A stretch of DNA of 64,000 nt from Lysobacter antibioticus (lineage in GTDB: Bacteria > Pseudomonadota > Gammaproteobacteria > Xanthomonadales > Xanthomonadaceae). The first letter of the stretch is position 1. Every line of letters starts with the position of its first letter. The notes under the pieces are model-generated. The model saw only the letters and a program-made list of their open reading frames with translations. It ran no database searches and was not told the origin of the DNA. The stretch covers positions 3,205,349 to 3,269,348 of the forward strand of contig NZ_CP013141.1 of NCBI RefSeq assembly GCF_001442535.1, given 5' to 3'. A program made the translations under genes and the position numbers. Below are positions 1-41,650 of this stretch, piece by piece.

Positions 1-31543
<31,543 letters not shown>

Positions 31544-31665
31544 GAACTCACCGGTGTGCTGAAGATGGAGCGCTGGGGTGTCGTTTCGATCGCTGCGCCG
31601 CGCCGGAGGACCGATGCGGCATGGGCCGGCGCCGCGGTGCCGCGGCCCGACTCGCTAGGCTCGAG

Positions 31666-33420
<1,755 letters not shown>

Positions 33421-33646
33421 GCGAACTCCACGAAAGGACTGCGGTGAGGTGACTGCACTGGTTCTATTCGGCTGGGTTTCTTCGCCTGGCCGGACTGCGG
33501 CCACAGACCATCGCGCACCGAATCGGCGCGATGAACTCTTGCGGCACGCGCAGAACGCATGCCGGTCGGCACGTTGTGTTGCTACTGGATTTGGATCGGC
33601 CGCGGATTCAATGCGAATCGACGCCGCCGCCGCGCTATGGCCTGCG

Positions 33647-33674
33647 GATCATTCCGGACAGATCATCCCGGACA
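33647..33674. repeat. 14-bp tandem repeat (2 copies)
   Basis: Two adjacent copies of gatcattccggaca / gatcatcccggaca, 13 of 14 bases identical, about 230 bp upstream of the exporter start. It could be an operator for the NRPS operon; no known regulator is recognised. Confidence 0.75.
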
Positions 33675-34273
33675 GGGTTCGGGCACGGTGCCGTTCGACC
33701 GGGCCGAGCGCATGGGCGCCTGCGGTGGAAGTCTCCGAATCGATGGGATCGTGGGTAGGACCGATCCCGCGGCGATAGCGCTGGGGTTTTTCAATCGACT
33801 TGCTCCGTGTCACGAATAATGTCGTCGCGCATTCCATGCGGCGGAGTGCGGACGGATCGGAATGGAACGGCTCGCTGTTGTTGTTTTTAGTGCGCGAGGC
33901 GTTGTTCGACGAAACCTTGGATTGCATCTTGCCCAGACAGTGTTACGTCCTGTTGTCAGGGCGGTCAACGACTCAGCGAGTTTGTCGATCGAAGTAGCGA
34001 TGCATATCGCATTATCGTTCGTGCATGGTCACAGAATCCGGATCGTGATTGCCGCGTGAATGCCTTTCGGCGGCTTTGTCGAGTATGCGGAAATTGCTTT
34101 TTTCCACGGGAAATTAGCCGATTATCGATCCGTGACCGAAGTTCGAAATGACGACGTTGAAAATCGCGGGGTTCGATTGTCGAGAGCCGACGTTCTTCAC
34201 GCGCTGCGTCTCAGTTTCGGATTGCAAGTGCATGCCGAATCGTTTCGCTGGCGGCAGCGCTAATTCGAATCGC

Positions 34274-34303
34274 TCTATTTCGGATCGATCTATTTCGGAT
34301 CGG
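34274..34303. repeat. 15-bp tandem repeat (2 copies)
   Basis: Two adjacent copies of tctatttcggatcg followed by a or g. A related cggatcg occurs again about 25 bp downstream. Function unknown. Confidence 0.8.
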
Positions 34304-34438
34304 TCGATGCATCGAAACCATCGCAGTTCGGATCGTCGGCTATCGTGGTGTTGCGCGGCCAGCGATTGGCGAGGCATCGATTTATTCGCCGATGAAGGCT
34401 GAGGCGATCTGCTCCAGGGCAACTTTATGGCGACAAGA

Positions 34439-34616
34439 GCAAATCCCCCAGCCCCCTCTCCAAAGGGGGGTAACCGGGCGAGAGGAGCGGCATGTCGTTC
34501 TCGCCGCCTGGATTGGAGCGCGTGGGCGCGTACGCAAGCCGCTCCTTACTAGCAATCGTCCGGTCCAAGCTGCCCGACTGCTCCTGCCTTTGGAGAGGGG
34601 GCTTGGGGGGATTTGC
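34439..34616. mobile_element. MITE-like element with long inverted repeats
   Basis: The left arm (34439-34466, beginning gcaaatcccccagcccc) and right arm (34587-34616, ending gggggatttgc) are near-perfect inverted repeats of 28-30 bp, differing only by two inserted bases. They enclose about 120 bp with no gene. The arms resemble the aaatcccc...cctctcc repeats scattered in xanthomonad genomes, which is family knowledge rather than something shown here. The element lies 64 bp past the stop of the PhzF-like gene. No transposase is present, so it would be non-autonomous. Confidence 0.6.
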
Positions 34617-34680
34617 TTTGCCGCTTTCTTTGGTCGCCGCTGGCGTGGCGGCGCATCCCGATAGACGCGATCGACGCCCC

Positions 34681-35592
34681 TCAGAACGTACGCGGCAAGG
34701 TCGCCCAGAAGCAGGTCACGGCATCGCCCTCGATGCGCACGCCGCTCGGCTCGCCGCGTTCGACCCGTACCGTCACGTCCATCTGCCCGGCGCGGCCGTT
34801 GCCTGCCTGTTGGCGTGCGCGGAACCGGGCGACGCCGTCGCGGGCCTCGAGCAAACCGTGCTTGACCAGATAGGCGCCGAGCGGGCCGTTGGCATTGCCG
34901 GTGACCGGGTCTTCGGCGATGCCGATCGCCGGCGCGAACATGCGGCCGTGGGTCAGGGCGTCGTCGCCGTCTTCGCGGTCGAGGCTGAAGACGAAGAAAC
35001 CCTTGGCGCCGACCTTGGGGCCGAGCGCGATCAACTGCGCGGCATCCGGTACCAGTGCCTGCAGCTGCCGACGCTCGCGCAGACCGATCAGCAACTTGCC
35101 GTGGCCGGTCGAGACGAACTGCACCGGACAGCGCGGGTCGAGGGCACGCGCGTCGGCGCCGAGCGCGACCGCGACTTCGGCGGCGAGCGCGCGCGACAGC
35201 TTCGGCTCGAAGCTCGGCCGGTTCTGTTCGATGGCGATGCGAAAGCTGTCGTCGCTGCGCAGGGTCTCGATGACCTGGATGCCGGCGCCGGTCAGCTGGC
35301 GACACGGCTTCGCCGGCAGGCCGCGTTCGAGGGCGAGGACGAAATGGGCGGCGACGGTGGCATGGCCGCAGACCGGCACTTCGGTGGTCGGGGTGAAGAA
35401 GCGCACACGCACGTCGTGGTCGGCGGCTTCGGCCGGCAGGATGAAGGCGGTCTCGGAGTTGTTGAGTTCGCGCGCGATCAACTGCATGTGTTCGTCGCTG
35501 AGCCCTTCGGCGTTGGCGACCACGCCGGCCGGGTTGCCTTGGTAGCGCTGCCGGGTGAAGGCGTCGATCTGATACACACGCAAGTCGGTCAT
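34681..35592 (-). CDS. PhzF family isomerase-like protein
   Basis: The 303-residue protein has the duplicated PhzF/DapF-like fold signature: the catalytic glutamate context NNSETAF (Glu about residue 47), VPVCGHAT, and EDPVTGNANG near the C-terminus. PhzF proper isomerises trans-2,3-dihydro-3-hydroxyanthranilate in phenazine synthesis. No other phenazine gene is in the window, so this is more likely one of the common housekeeping homologues (YddE type) of unknown substrate. It is probably cytoplasmic. Not part of the NRPS operon: more than 1 kb and the inverted-repeat element separate them. Confidence 0.85.
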   Translation of the reverse strand: MTDLRVYQIDAFTRQRYQGNPAGVVANAEGLSDEHMQLIARELNNSETAFILPAEAADHDVRVRFFTPTTEVPVCGHATVAAHFVLALERGLPAKPCRQLTGAGIQVIETLRSDDSFRIAIEQNRPSFEPKLSRALAAEVAVALGADARALDPRCPVQFVSTGHGKLLIGLRERRQLQALVPDAAQLIALGPKVGAKGFFVFSLDREDGDDALTHGRMFAPAIGIAEDPVTGNANGPLGAYLVKHGLLEARDGVARFRARQQAGNGRAGQMDVTVRVERGEPSGVRIEGDAVTCFWATLPRTF

Positions 35593-35744
35593 GGCGGGCT
35601 CGGCTCCGGTCGCTAGCCACGCATCCTAAGCGCAGCCTTCGTCCGGCACCACGGCGGCGGACGCATCGCTGCGTTCCAACTCCGCGGCCGCATCCCGGCG
35701 CGCGCTCGCGCGTGCGAGCGGCGCTCAGGCCCTGCGATCGGCGT

Positions 35745-37331
35745 CTACTGCGCCTGCAGGCGTTTGCTGAACACGCTGACGCCGTCGAGCCCGCGCAGGT
35801 CCACGGTCAAGGCCAAGCTGTCGGCATCGATATTCACCTCGCCGAAGAACTGGTAGCCGGCGAAGGGCGAGGCGTTCGCCTTAGGGGCGGCGCGTTGGAA
35901 CACCACCTGCGGGCCGAAGGTGCCGTCCAATCCATTCGGGCCGAACGAGCCGGCATTGAGTGGGCCGGCGACGAATTCCCAGAACGGCGAGAAGTCCTGG
36001 AACGCGGCGCGGCCCGGGTCGTAATAGTGCGCCGCGCAGTAGTGGACGTCGGCGGTCAGCCAGACCACGTTGCGCACCTCGCGGATGGCGCGCAGCAGTT
36101 CGGCGAATTCGAGTTCGCGCCCGCGCGGCAGGCCGTTGTCGCCGTTGGCCACGGCTTCCCAACGCGCGCGTCCCTGCGCGTCGACGCCGTCGGGCACCAG
36201 CAAGCCCAGCGGCATGTCGGCGGCGACGATCTTCCAGGTGGCGCGCGACTGGCGCAGGCCCTGGGCGAGCTCGCGCAACTGGCGCCGGCCGAGGAAGGCG
36301 GTGTCGGCGTCCGGCCCGGGCTGCAGGTTGGCGGTGTTGGGGCCGCGATAGCTGCGCATGTCGAGCATGAACACGTCGAGTTGCGGGCCGTAGTGGACCA
36401 CGTGGTCGATACGCGTGCGTTCGCTGCCGCAGTCCATCCGCAGCGGCGAGTACTCCAGGAAGGCCTGGCGGGCGCGGCGCGCCAGCACCGCGACGTCCTT
36501 GACCGTGTAACGGGAGTCGCCGCCGAGGTCTTTCGACGCCGACCAGTTGTTGACGACTTCGTGGTCGTCCCACTGCCACAACTGAGGCACCTGCGCGGCG
36601 AAGCGGCGCAAGTTTTCGTCGTGCAGGTTGTAACGGTAGCGGCCGCGGTATTCGTCGAGCGTCTCGGCGACCTTGTGCACGCCTTCGGCGACCAGGTTGC
36701 GCCACACGCGGCCGTCCTCGGCCGCGACCTCGGCCTGGATCGGGCCGTCGGCATAGACCGTGTCGCCCGAGTTCAGGAAGAAGTCGGGGTCGCGCAGGCG
36801 CATCGCTTCGAAGATGCGCATGCCGCCGAATTCGCGGTTGAGGCCCCAGCCCTGGCCGGCGACGTCGCCGCCCCAAACGAAACGGATCGGGCGCGCATCG
36901 GCGCGTCCCTGCGGTGCGCTGCGCAGCCGGCCTTCGGTCCAGGCGCTGCGGATACCGCTGCGCGCATCCTCGAAGGCGACCCGCACGAAACGTTGCGCCG
37001 GGCCGTGGCTCAACGGCAGGTCGAGGCGGGCGGTGTAGTCGGAGGCGGCGCTCGCGAGCGGCCCGCGCAGCGAGCGGGCACGGCGGAAACCTTCGTTGTC
37101 GGCGACCTCCACCAGCATGCGCGAGGCGCGGTCGCTGCGTGCCCAGACCGTGGCCCGGCGTGCGCCGACGTCGCCGAACTGGATGCCGTAGTCGAGGCGC
37201 GGACGCGCCGATTCGGCAGTGAGGATGGCCGGCGCCGCGCCGGCGGGCAGCGCCCAACTGGCGGCGGCAAGCCCAAGGGCATTGCCGGAACGGACGAGGA
37301 AACGACGACGATGCGGATCGTTGGCGTGCAT
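35745..37331 (-). CDS. phoD: PhoD family alkaline phosphatase/phosphodiesterase, Tat-exported
   Basis: The 528-residue protein begins with a twin-arginine signal (RRRFLVR, residues 8-14, then a hydrophobic stretch to about residue 33), so it is exported folded to the periplasm or outside. It then has a PhoD N-terminal beta domain and the metallophosphatase domain. Metal-binding motifs seen in order: GGDVAGQG, NSGDTVYAD, WDDHEVVNNW and WLTADVHY. The family releases phosphate from phosphodiesters and monoesters using Fe/Ca ions. It stands alone, divergent from the exopolysaccharide operon. A phosphate-starvation (Pho box) control is typical of the family, but I see no clear box. Confidence 0.9.
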   Translation of the reverse strand: MHANDPHRRRFLVRSGNALGLAAASWALPAGAAPAILTAESARPRLDYGIQFGDVGARRATVWARSDRASRMLVEVADNEGFRRARSLRGPLASAASDYTARLDLPLSHGPAQRFVRVAFEDARSGIRSAWTEGRLRSAPQGRADARPIRFVWGGDVAGQGWGLNREFGGMRIFEAMRLRDPDFFLNSGDTVYADGPIQAEVAAEDGRVWRNLVAEGVHKVAETLDEYRGRYRYNLHDENLRRFAAQVPQLWQWDDHEVVNNWSASKDLGGDSRYTVKDVAVLARRARQAFLEYSPLRMDCGSERTRIDHVVHYGPQLDVFMLDMRSYRGPNTANLQPGPDADTAFLGRRQLRELAQGLRQSRATWKIVAADMPLGLLVPDGVDAQGRARWEAVANGDNGLPRGRELEFAELLRAIREVRNVVWLTADVHYCAAHYYDPGRAAFQDFSPFWEFVAGPLNAGSFGPNGLDGTFGPQVVFQRAAPKANASPFAGYQFFGEVNIDADSLALTVDLRGLDGVSVFSKRLQAQ

Positions 37332-37625
37332 GGCGCTGGCTCGGCACGAGGTGGCGCAACCCTAACGCCCGCATATGGCAGGCGTGTGGCGAAGCGCATT
37401 AGTGGTCGATGTGCGTGCACGACGCCGTGCTGTTCCGATCAATCGTCTTGAGATGCGTCGCAGAAAGCACACTAAATAAAGCACATTAAACGTGACGTTA
37501 TGCGACAAATTCTTCGCGGCGCTGTCACACATTGACCCTGCAGAATCCGAGCCCGGAGCACATTGGCAGGGACGTCGACCGCCACATGCCCCTGTTCCCG
37601 TCTGCAGTGGGCATTGCGATCCAAG
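37332..37625. promoter_or_regulatory. Divergent promoter region between phoD and the priming transferase
   Basis: About 290 bp, with an A/T-rich core at 37463-37510. It contains a 14-bp imperfect tandem repeat, gaaagcacactaaa / taaagcacattaaa (37463-37490). Candidate promoter for the priming transferase; no sigma-factor element is certain. Confidence 0.45.
37463..37490. repeat. 14-bp imperfect tandem repeat
   Basis: Two adjacent copies with 12 of 14 bases identical, in the only A/T-rich stretch ahead of the exopolysaccharide locus. It may be an activator or repressor site. Confidence 0.6.
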
Positions 37626-39071
37626 ATGCGACTTCCGTTTTCCAACGCCATATTCGCCTTCGCCAAACCGACGGCGATCCGCTACACGGTAGCGATGGCG
37701 CGCCTGATCCATTTCGTCATCGCCGCGGCGCCGAGCGTGCTCGTGGTGGCCTTGCTGCAGGTCGATCAGGCGGTGGCGGTGCGCAGCTATCTGGCGATGT
37801 CGATGCTCGCCGGACTGTTGTGCCTGCTGGTGTTCAACAGCTTCGACATGTACGGCCGCGACATGTTCAGCAACCTGTTGCTGATCCGCCGCACCTTCGT
37901 CGCCTGGAGCGCATCGTTCGGGCTGATGGTGCTGTTGCACCTGCTGTTCCGTTTCATCGCCGAGGTGCCGCTGGAGTTGCTGTCGCTGTGGTATGGGCTG
38001 AGCCTGGCCGGCTTTGTGTTGAGCCGGATGGTCATGCTGGCGTTCTTCCAGCGGCGCATTCGCCAGGGCCATTTCATCCAGCGCTCGGTGATCCTGGGCA
38101 TGACCGACAACGCCATGCGCCTGGCCGATCACGTCCATCACCGCCCGGACGTGGTCTCGGGCCTGATCGGCTACATCGACGACCGCGCCGTGCATCGCCT
38201 GCGCGAAGCGCCGCCGCCGTCGCTGCCGCACCTGGGCGGCCTGGATGCGCTGGAAAGCCTGGTCCGCGACGGCTGCGTCGACCAAATCCTGGTGGCCTTG
38301 CCGGCCGGCGCCCAGGGCCGCAACGAGGCCCTGGCCCAGCGTCTGCGCCGCTTGTCGGTGCAGGTGCTGCTGATCCCCGACATGAGCACCTTCCGCTTCG
38401 CCCACCGCAGCATGGTGCCGGTCGGCGGGGTGCCGATGTTCGTCGTCGCCGAGCCGCCGCTGCAGGGTTGGTCGCCGGTCTATAAGCGCTGCGAGGACCT
38501 GATCCTGTCCTCGCTGGCCTTGCTCGTCTTGTCGCCCTTGCTGCTGTTGGTCGCGGCCGCGGTCAAGCTCGATTCGCCCGGGCCGGTGCTGTTCCGGCAG
38601 AAGCGCTACGGCTACAACCAGCGCCTGATCGAGGTCTACAAGTTCCGTTCCATGCATCACCACCTGCGCGACGCGCACGCCGAGCGCCAGACCGGTCGCG
38701 ACGATCCGCGCGTGACCCGGGTCGGCCGTTTCATCCGCAAGACCAGCCTCGACGAACTGCCGCAACTGTTCAACGTGCTCGGCGGCAGCATGTCCCTGGT
38801 CGGGCCGCGCCCGCATGCCACTGCGACCAAGGCCGCGAACGTGCTGTTCGAGGACGCGGTGGAGGAATACGTCGCTCGCCATCGGGTCAAGCCCGGCATC
38901 ACCGGCCTGGCCCAGATCAACGGCTATCGCGGCGAAACCGACACCCTCGAGAAAATCCAGAAGCGCGTCGAGTACGACCTGGAATACATCGAGAACTGGT
39001 CCCTGTGGCTGGACCTGTCGATCCTGCTGCGCACCGTGCCGGCGGTGCTGTCGGCCGAAGCGGCTTATTAA
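37626..39071 (+). CDS. Polyprenyl-phosphate hexose-1-phosphate transferase (GumD/WcaJ type), priming enzyme
   Basis: Starts the polysaccharide repeat by moving a sugar-1-phosphate (usually glucose) from UDP-sugar to undecaprenyl phosphate at the inner membrane. The N-terminal part has several membrane helices (first at [18 protein letters not shown]), then a CoA-binding-like cytoplasmic domain. The C-terminal bacterial sugar transferase domain begins about residue 285 with one helix, followed by [30 protein letters not shown] and [16 protein letters not shown], all diagnostic. The length (481) matches GumD. I chose ATG 37626; ATG 37695 or the more upstream ATG 37563 are possible, since no strong ribosome-binding site decides it. 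236 bp separate it from the next gene, which has its own regulatory region. Confidence 0.9.
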   Translation: MRLPFSNAIFAFAKPTAIRYTVAMARLIHFVIAAAPSVLVVALLQVDQAVAVRSYLAMSMLAGLLCLLVFNSFDMYGRDMFSNLLLIRRTFVAWSASFGLMVLLHLLFRFIAEVPLELLSLWYGLSLAGFVLSRMVMLAFFQRRIRQGHFIQRSVILGMTDNAMRLADHVHHRPDVVSGLIGYIDDRAVHRLREAPPPSLPHLGGLDALESLVRDGCVDQILVALPAGAQGRNEALAQRLRRLSVQVLLIPDMSTFRFAHRSMVPVGGVPMFVVAEPPLQGWSPVYKRCEDLILSSLALLVLSPLLLLVAAAVKLDSPGPVLFRQKRYGYNQRLIEVYKFRSMHHHLRDAHAERQTGRDDPRVTRVGRFIRKTSLDELPQLFNVLGGSMSLVGPRPHATATKAANVLFEDAVEEYVARHRVKPGITGLAQINGYRGETDTLEKIQKRVEYDLEYIENWSLWLDLSILLRTVPAVLSAEAAY

Positions 39072-39178
39072 GACCCGGCATCGAACGGCGGCTGGTTCAG
39101 CAGCCTGATCGACGATCGAACCTCGCCTGCGACGGTCTTCGCCCCATCTCGACACGGGGATGCTAAGGTCCACATATT

Positions 39179-39194
39179 CGTGATGAGCGTCACA
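39179..39194. promoter_or_regulatory. CRP/Clp-like palindrome upstream of the Wza-like gene
   Basis: CGTGA-TGAGCG-TCACA, nine of ten half-site bases matching TGTGA-N6-TCACA. It lies about 115 bp before the start of the Wza-like gene. In xanthomonads the CRP homologue Clp binds such sites and activates polysaccharide genes; that assignment here is inference. Confidence 0.6.
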
Positions 39195-39307
39195 TAATAA
39201 ATTCCGCGATGAGGTTCCGCACCGCGACGGATGGCGGCACATATCGATGATTAATCAGTGCGTTACCGCGCTTTTGCAATAAATGTTGTCAGGTCAGGAT
39301 TGAAAGC

Positions 39308-40150
39308 ATGAGCAAACGCTTCCGGAAGACCGGCCGGCCAGCGCCGATCGAACGCGGAAACAGGGCAGGGATGCAAGCCGTTGCGGCGTATGCAGATGTG
39401 CTTCGTTACACACTATCGCGGCCGGCGCCTGGGTTTCATCGAGTGTGTCTTGCGCTGTTGTTGCTCATCCTGCCGCTGTCGGCGGCCGCGCAAGTCGCTG
39501 GGCGCGCCGCGTCCGGCACCGTGTCCACCCCGGGCACCGCATCGAACTCGGCCCCTTACCGCATCGCGCCGGGCGATGAACTCGCGCTCAAATTCTTCTA
39601 TGTGCCCGAGCTCAACGAAAACGTGACGGTGCGGCCCGACGGTCGCATCCACCTGCAACTGGTCGGCGAAGTGCCGGCCGCCGAACTCACCCCGGCCGAA
39701 CTCGCCGCCGCCCTCAAGCGCGCCTATGCCGGCAGCCTGCGCCAACCGGAGGTATCGGTCGAAGTAGAGAAGGGCTTCGCGCGCCAGCAGGTCTTCGTCG
39801 GCGGGGAAGTCGGGCGTCCCGGTGCGCAGCCGTTGTTGCCGTCGCTGACGGTGATGCGGGCATTGATCGTCGCCCAGGGCCTGCGCGAAACCGCTGCGGC
39901 GAACCGGGTGGTGATTCTGCGCCGCGGCGACGACGGCCGCGCGCAGGTGATCCGGGTCGATGTCGCCTCGCAATCGCGCAAGGGCGCCGATGCCGCCAAC
40001 GACCCGCTGCTGCAGCCCTTCGACGTGGTGCTGGCGGTGCCGTCGCACGTGTCGCGCCTGAACAAGTGGATCGACCAGTACATCCGCCGGAACCTGCCGG
40101 TGAACGTCGGCTTCTCCTACGACCTCAACGACAACCGCTCGGGCTACTGA
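39308..40150 (+). CDS. Wza/GumB-like outer-membrane polysaccharide export protein
   Basis: Forms the outer-membrane exit channel of the polysaccharide. ATG 39308 is preceded by AGGA at 9-bp spacing. A long N-region leads to a hydrophobic segment (about residues 47-62) ending SAAAQ, a signal-peptidase-I-like site. There is no lipobox cysteine, unlike classical Wza. Then comes the poly-export domain (YRIAPGDELALKFF ... VRPDGRIHLQLVGEV) and one SLBB-type segment (VFVGGEVGRPGAQPL). At 280 residues it is short, like GumB. The stop codon directly abuts the next gene's ATG. Confidence 0.88.
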   Translation: MSKRFRKTGRPAPIERGNRAGMQAVAAYADVLRYTLSRPAPGFHRVCLALLLLILPLSAAAQVAGRAASGTVSTPGTASNSAPYRIAPGDELALKFFYVPELNENVTVRPDGRIHLQLVGEVPAAELTPAELAAALKRAYAGSLRQPEVSVEVEKGFARQQVFVGGEVGRPGAQPLLPSLTVMRALIVAQGLRETAAANRVVILRRGDDGRAQVIRVDVASQSRKGADAANDPLLQPFDVVLAVPSHVSRLNKWIDQYIRRNLPVNVGFSYDLNDNRSGY

Positions 40151-41650
40151 ATGGACAGCGCACCGCAGGACGCCTTCGCAGTCCCATCCCGTTCGCGGCC
40201 TTCCTCGGCGTTCTCGCTGCGCGAATTGCTCGGCACCGCCTTCAAGGACCGGCGCCGGATCGGGCTCGCCTTCGCGATCAGCTTCGCGCTGGCGCTGATC
40301 GCCTCCTTGCTGCCGACCACGCGTTACGTCTCCGATGCCAGTCTCCTGGTCCGGCTCGGGCATGAGTACGTTTACGTCGCCGATACCTCCGAAGGCAACG
40401 GCAACGGCGGCGCCACGCCGCTGATGTTCGACCGCAGCGAAGCGCTGAGCGCCGAGAACGAAATCCTCGCCAGCCGCGACCTGATTCGCGAAGTGGTCGT
40501 GCGGATCGGCATGGGACGCTTGTATCCCTCGATCGCCCAGCAGAAAGACGACGCGCGCCGGCCGAAGCTAGACCAGGCGGTCGAACTGTTCCGCGAGAAC
40601 CTCGACGCGCAATTGCTCAAGGGCGCGACGGTGATCCAGTTGCGCTTCACTCATCCCGACCCGGCCATCGCCCAGTCGGCGCTGCGCACCCTGGTCGCGA
40701 CCTATCTCGACCGCCGCCGCGCGATCTTCTCCGACGACCAGGTGCGCTTCCTCGAAGGCCAGGTCGCCGGGGTCGAGCTGCGCCTGAAAGACGCGGAGAA
40801 ACGCCTGGCCGAATTCAAGCAGGCGCACGGCATCGTCAATTACGAGCAGCAACTCGGCCTGATGGTGCAGCAGGGCAACGACCTGGAAACCCGCCTCAAC
40901 GAGACCAGCCAGCAGGCCGGCACCGCCAATGCGCGCGCCAGGACCCTCAAGCAGATCGCCAGCAAGACCCCGGCCAACCTGGTCCAGTTCAGCGAAACCC
41001 TCGGCGACCCGCAGATCCCGCGCCAGCTGCTCGACCTGCAGCTGAAAGAGCAGGGGCTGAGTTCGCGCTATCTCGACGACAATCCGCTGGTGGTCAACGC
41101 GCGCAAGGACGTGTCCAAGGCCGAGTCCTTTATCCAACAGCAGCGCCGCACGCCGCCCACCACGGTGCGGACCGGGCGCAACCCGGTGCGCGAAGCCGCA
41201 GAACTGGACCTGCTGCGCGCGACCTCGGACGAGTCCGCGCTAGCCGGCAGCCGCAAGGCCTTGCAGGAACGCCTGGACCAGCTCAAGCGCCGCGCCGCCG
41301 AGCTGACCCGCCAGCAATCCGAATTCGCCGGCCTCAGCCGTGAGCAGAAACTGCTCGAAGACAGCTACGCCAACTATGCCCGCAAGCTCGAAAGCGCGCG
41401 CATCGCCGAGGCGCGCGACCAGAAGCAACGCACCAGCGTCAGCGTGCTGCAGGCCGCGAGCTGGCCGCTCAAGCCCAAGAGCGTGCGCTTGCCGATCCTG
41501 GCGATCGGCTTCTTTCTCAGCCTCGGCGTGGCCTTGATCGTCGCTTTCCTGTCGGAAGCGCTGCGTTCGAGCTTCCTTTCGCCGGAGAAACTCGAACGCA
41601 GCTTCGGCCTGCCGGTGCTGGCGACGATACCGAGGGTGGAACGCGGATGA
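40151..41650 (+). CDS. Wzz/GumC-like polysaccharide co-polymerase (chain-length determinant)
   Basis: Inner-membrane and periplasmic protein that sets chain length and bridges to the Wza-like channel. TM1 at about residues 37-55 (GLAFAISFALALIASLL), a Wzz domain, a long helical and coiled-coil region (~190-430) rich in Q/E/K/R, and TM2 at about 449-470 with the proline-containing segment before it. The protein stops soon after TM2 (SFGLPVLATIPR), so it carries no cytoplasmic tyrosine kinase domain, as in GumC. A degenerate kinase-like domain is instead found fused to a glycosyltransferase further down this operon. Overlaps the next gene by ATGA. Confidence 0.88.
   Translation: MDSAPQDAFAVPSRSRPSSAFSLRELLGTAFKDRRRIGLAFAISFALALIASLLPTTRYVSDASLLVRLGHEYVYVADTSEGNGNGGATPLMFDRSEALSAENEILASRDLIREVVVRIGMGRLYPSIAQQKDDARRPKLDQAVELFRENLDAQLLKGATVIQLRFTHPDPAIAQSALRTLVATYLDRRRAIFSDDQVRFLEGQVAGVELRLKDAEKRLAEFKQAHGIVNYEQQLGLMVQQGNDLETRLNETSQQAGTANARARTLKQIASKTPANLVQFSETLGDPQIPRQLLDLQLKEQGLSSRYLDDNPLVVNARKDVSKAESFIQQQRRTPPTTVRTGRNPVREAAELDLLRATSDESALAGSRKALQERLDQLKRRAAELTRQQSEFAGLSREQKLLEDSYANYARKLESARIAEARDQKQRTSVSVLQAASWPLKPKSVRLPILAIGFFLSLGVALIVAFLSEALRSSFLSPEKLERSFGLPVLATIPRVERG

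Larger units (their letters stand above)
33421..34438. promoter_or_regulatory. Long non-coding leader upstream of the NRPS operon
   Basis: About 1 kb with no recognisable gene. It is visibly richer in A/T than the flanking genes and contains two short tandem repeats (33647-33674 and 34274-34303). The small open frames here show no family resemblance and no clear ribosome-binding site. It must hold the promoter of the exporter-NRPS operon on the minus strand; I cannot place the -35/-10 by eye. Confidence 0.5.

Noticed and set aside
33649..33927. Small frame of 92 codons in the NRPS leader (also one of 102 codons at 34114-34422)
   Set aside because: No ribosome-binding site, no recognisable motif, and the 34114-34422 frame includes repeat-derived DRSEIDRSEI residues. 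I treat both as non-coding.
34681..35592. Phenazine biosynthesis locus suggested by the PhzF-like gene
   Set aside because: No phzA-E or phzG homologue is nearby; PhzF-family proteins are common outside phenazine pathways.
37491..37507. Possible CRP-like site (CGTGA then GCGAC) before the priming transferase
   Set aside because: The right half matches poorly, well below the three accepted sites.
37362..39242. A 626-codon minus-strand frame opposite the priming transferase
   Set aside because: Gln/His/Asp/Arg-rich low-complexity reading with no family resemblance, fully antisense to a well-supported gene.
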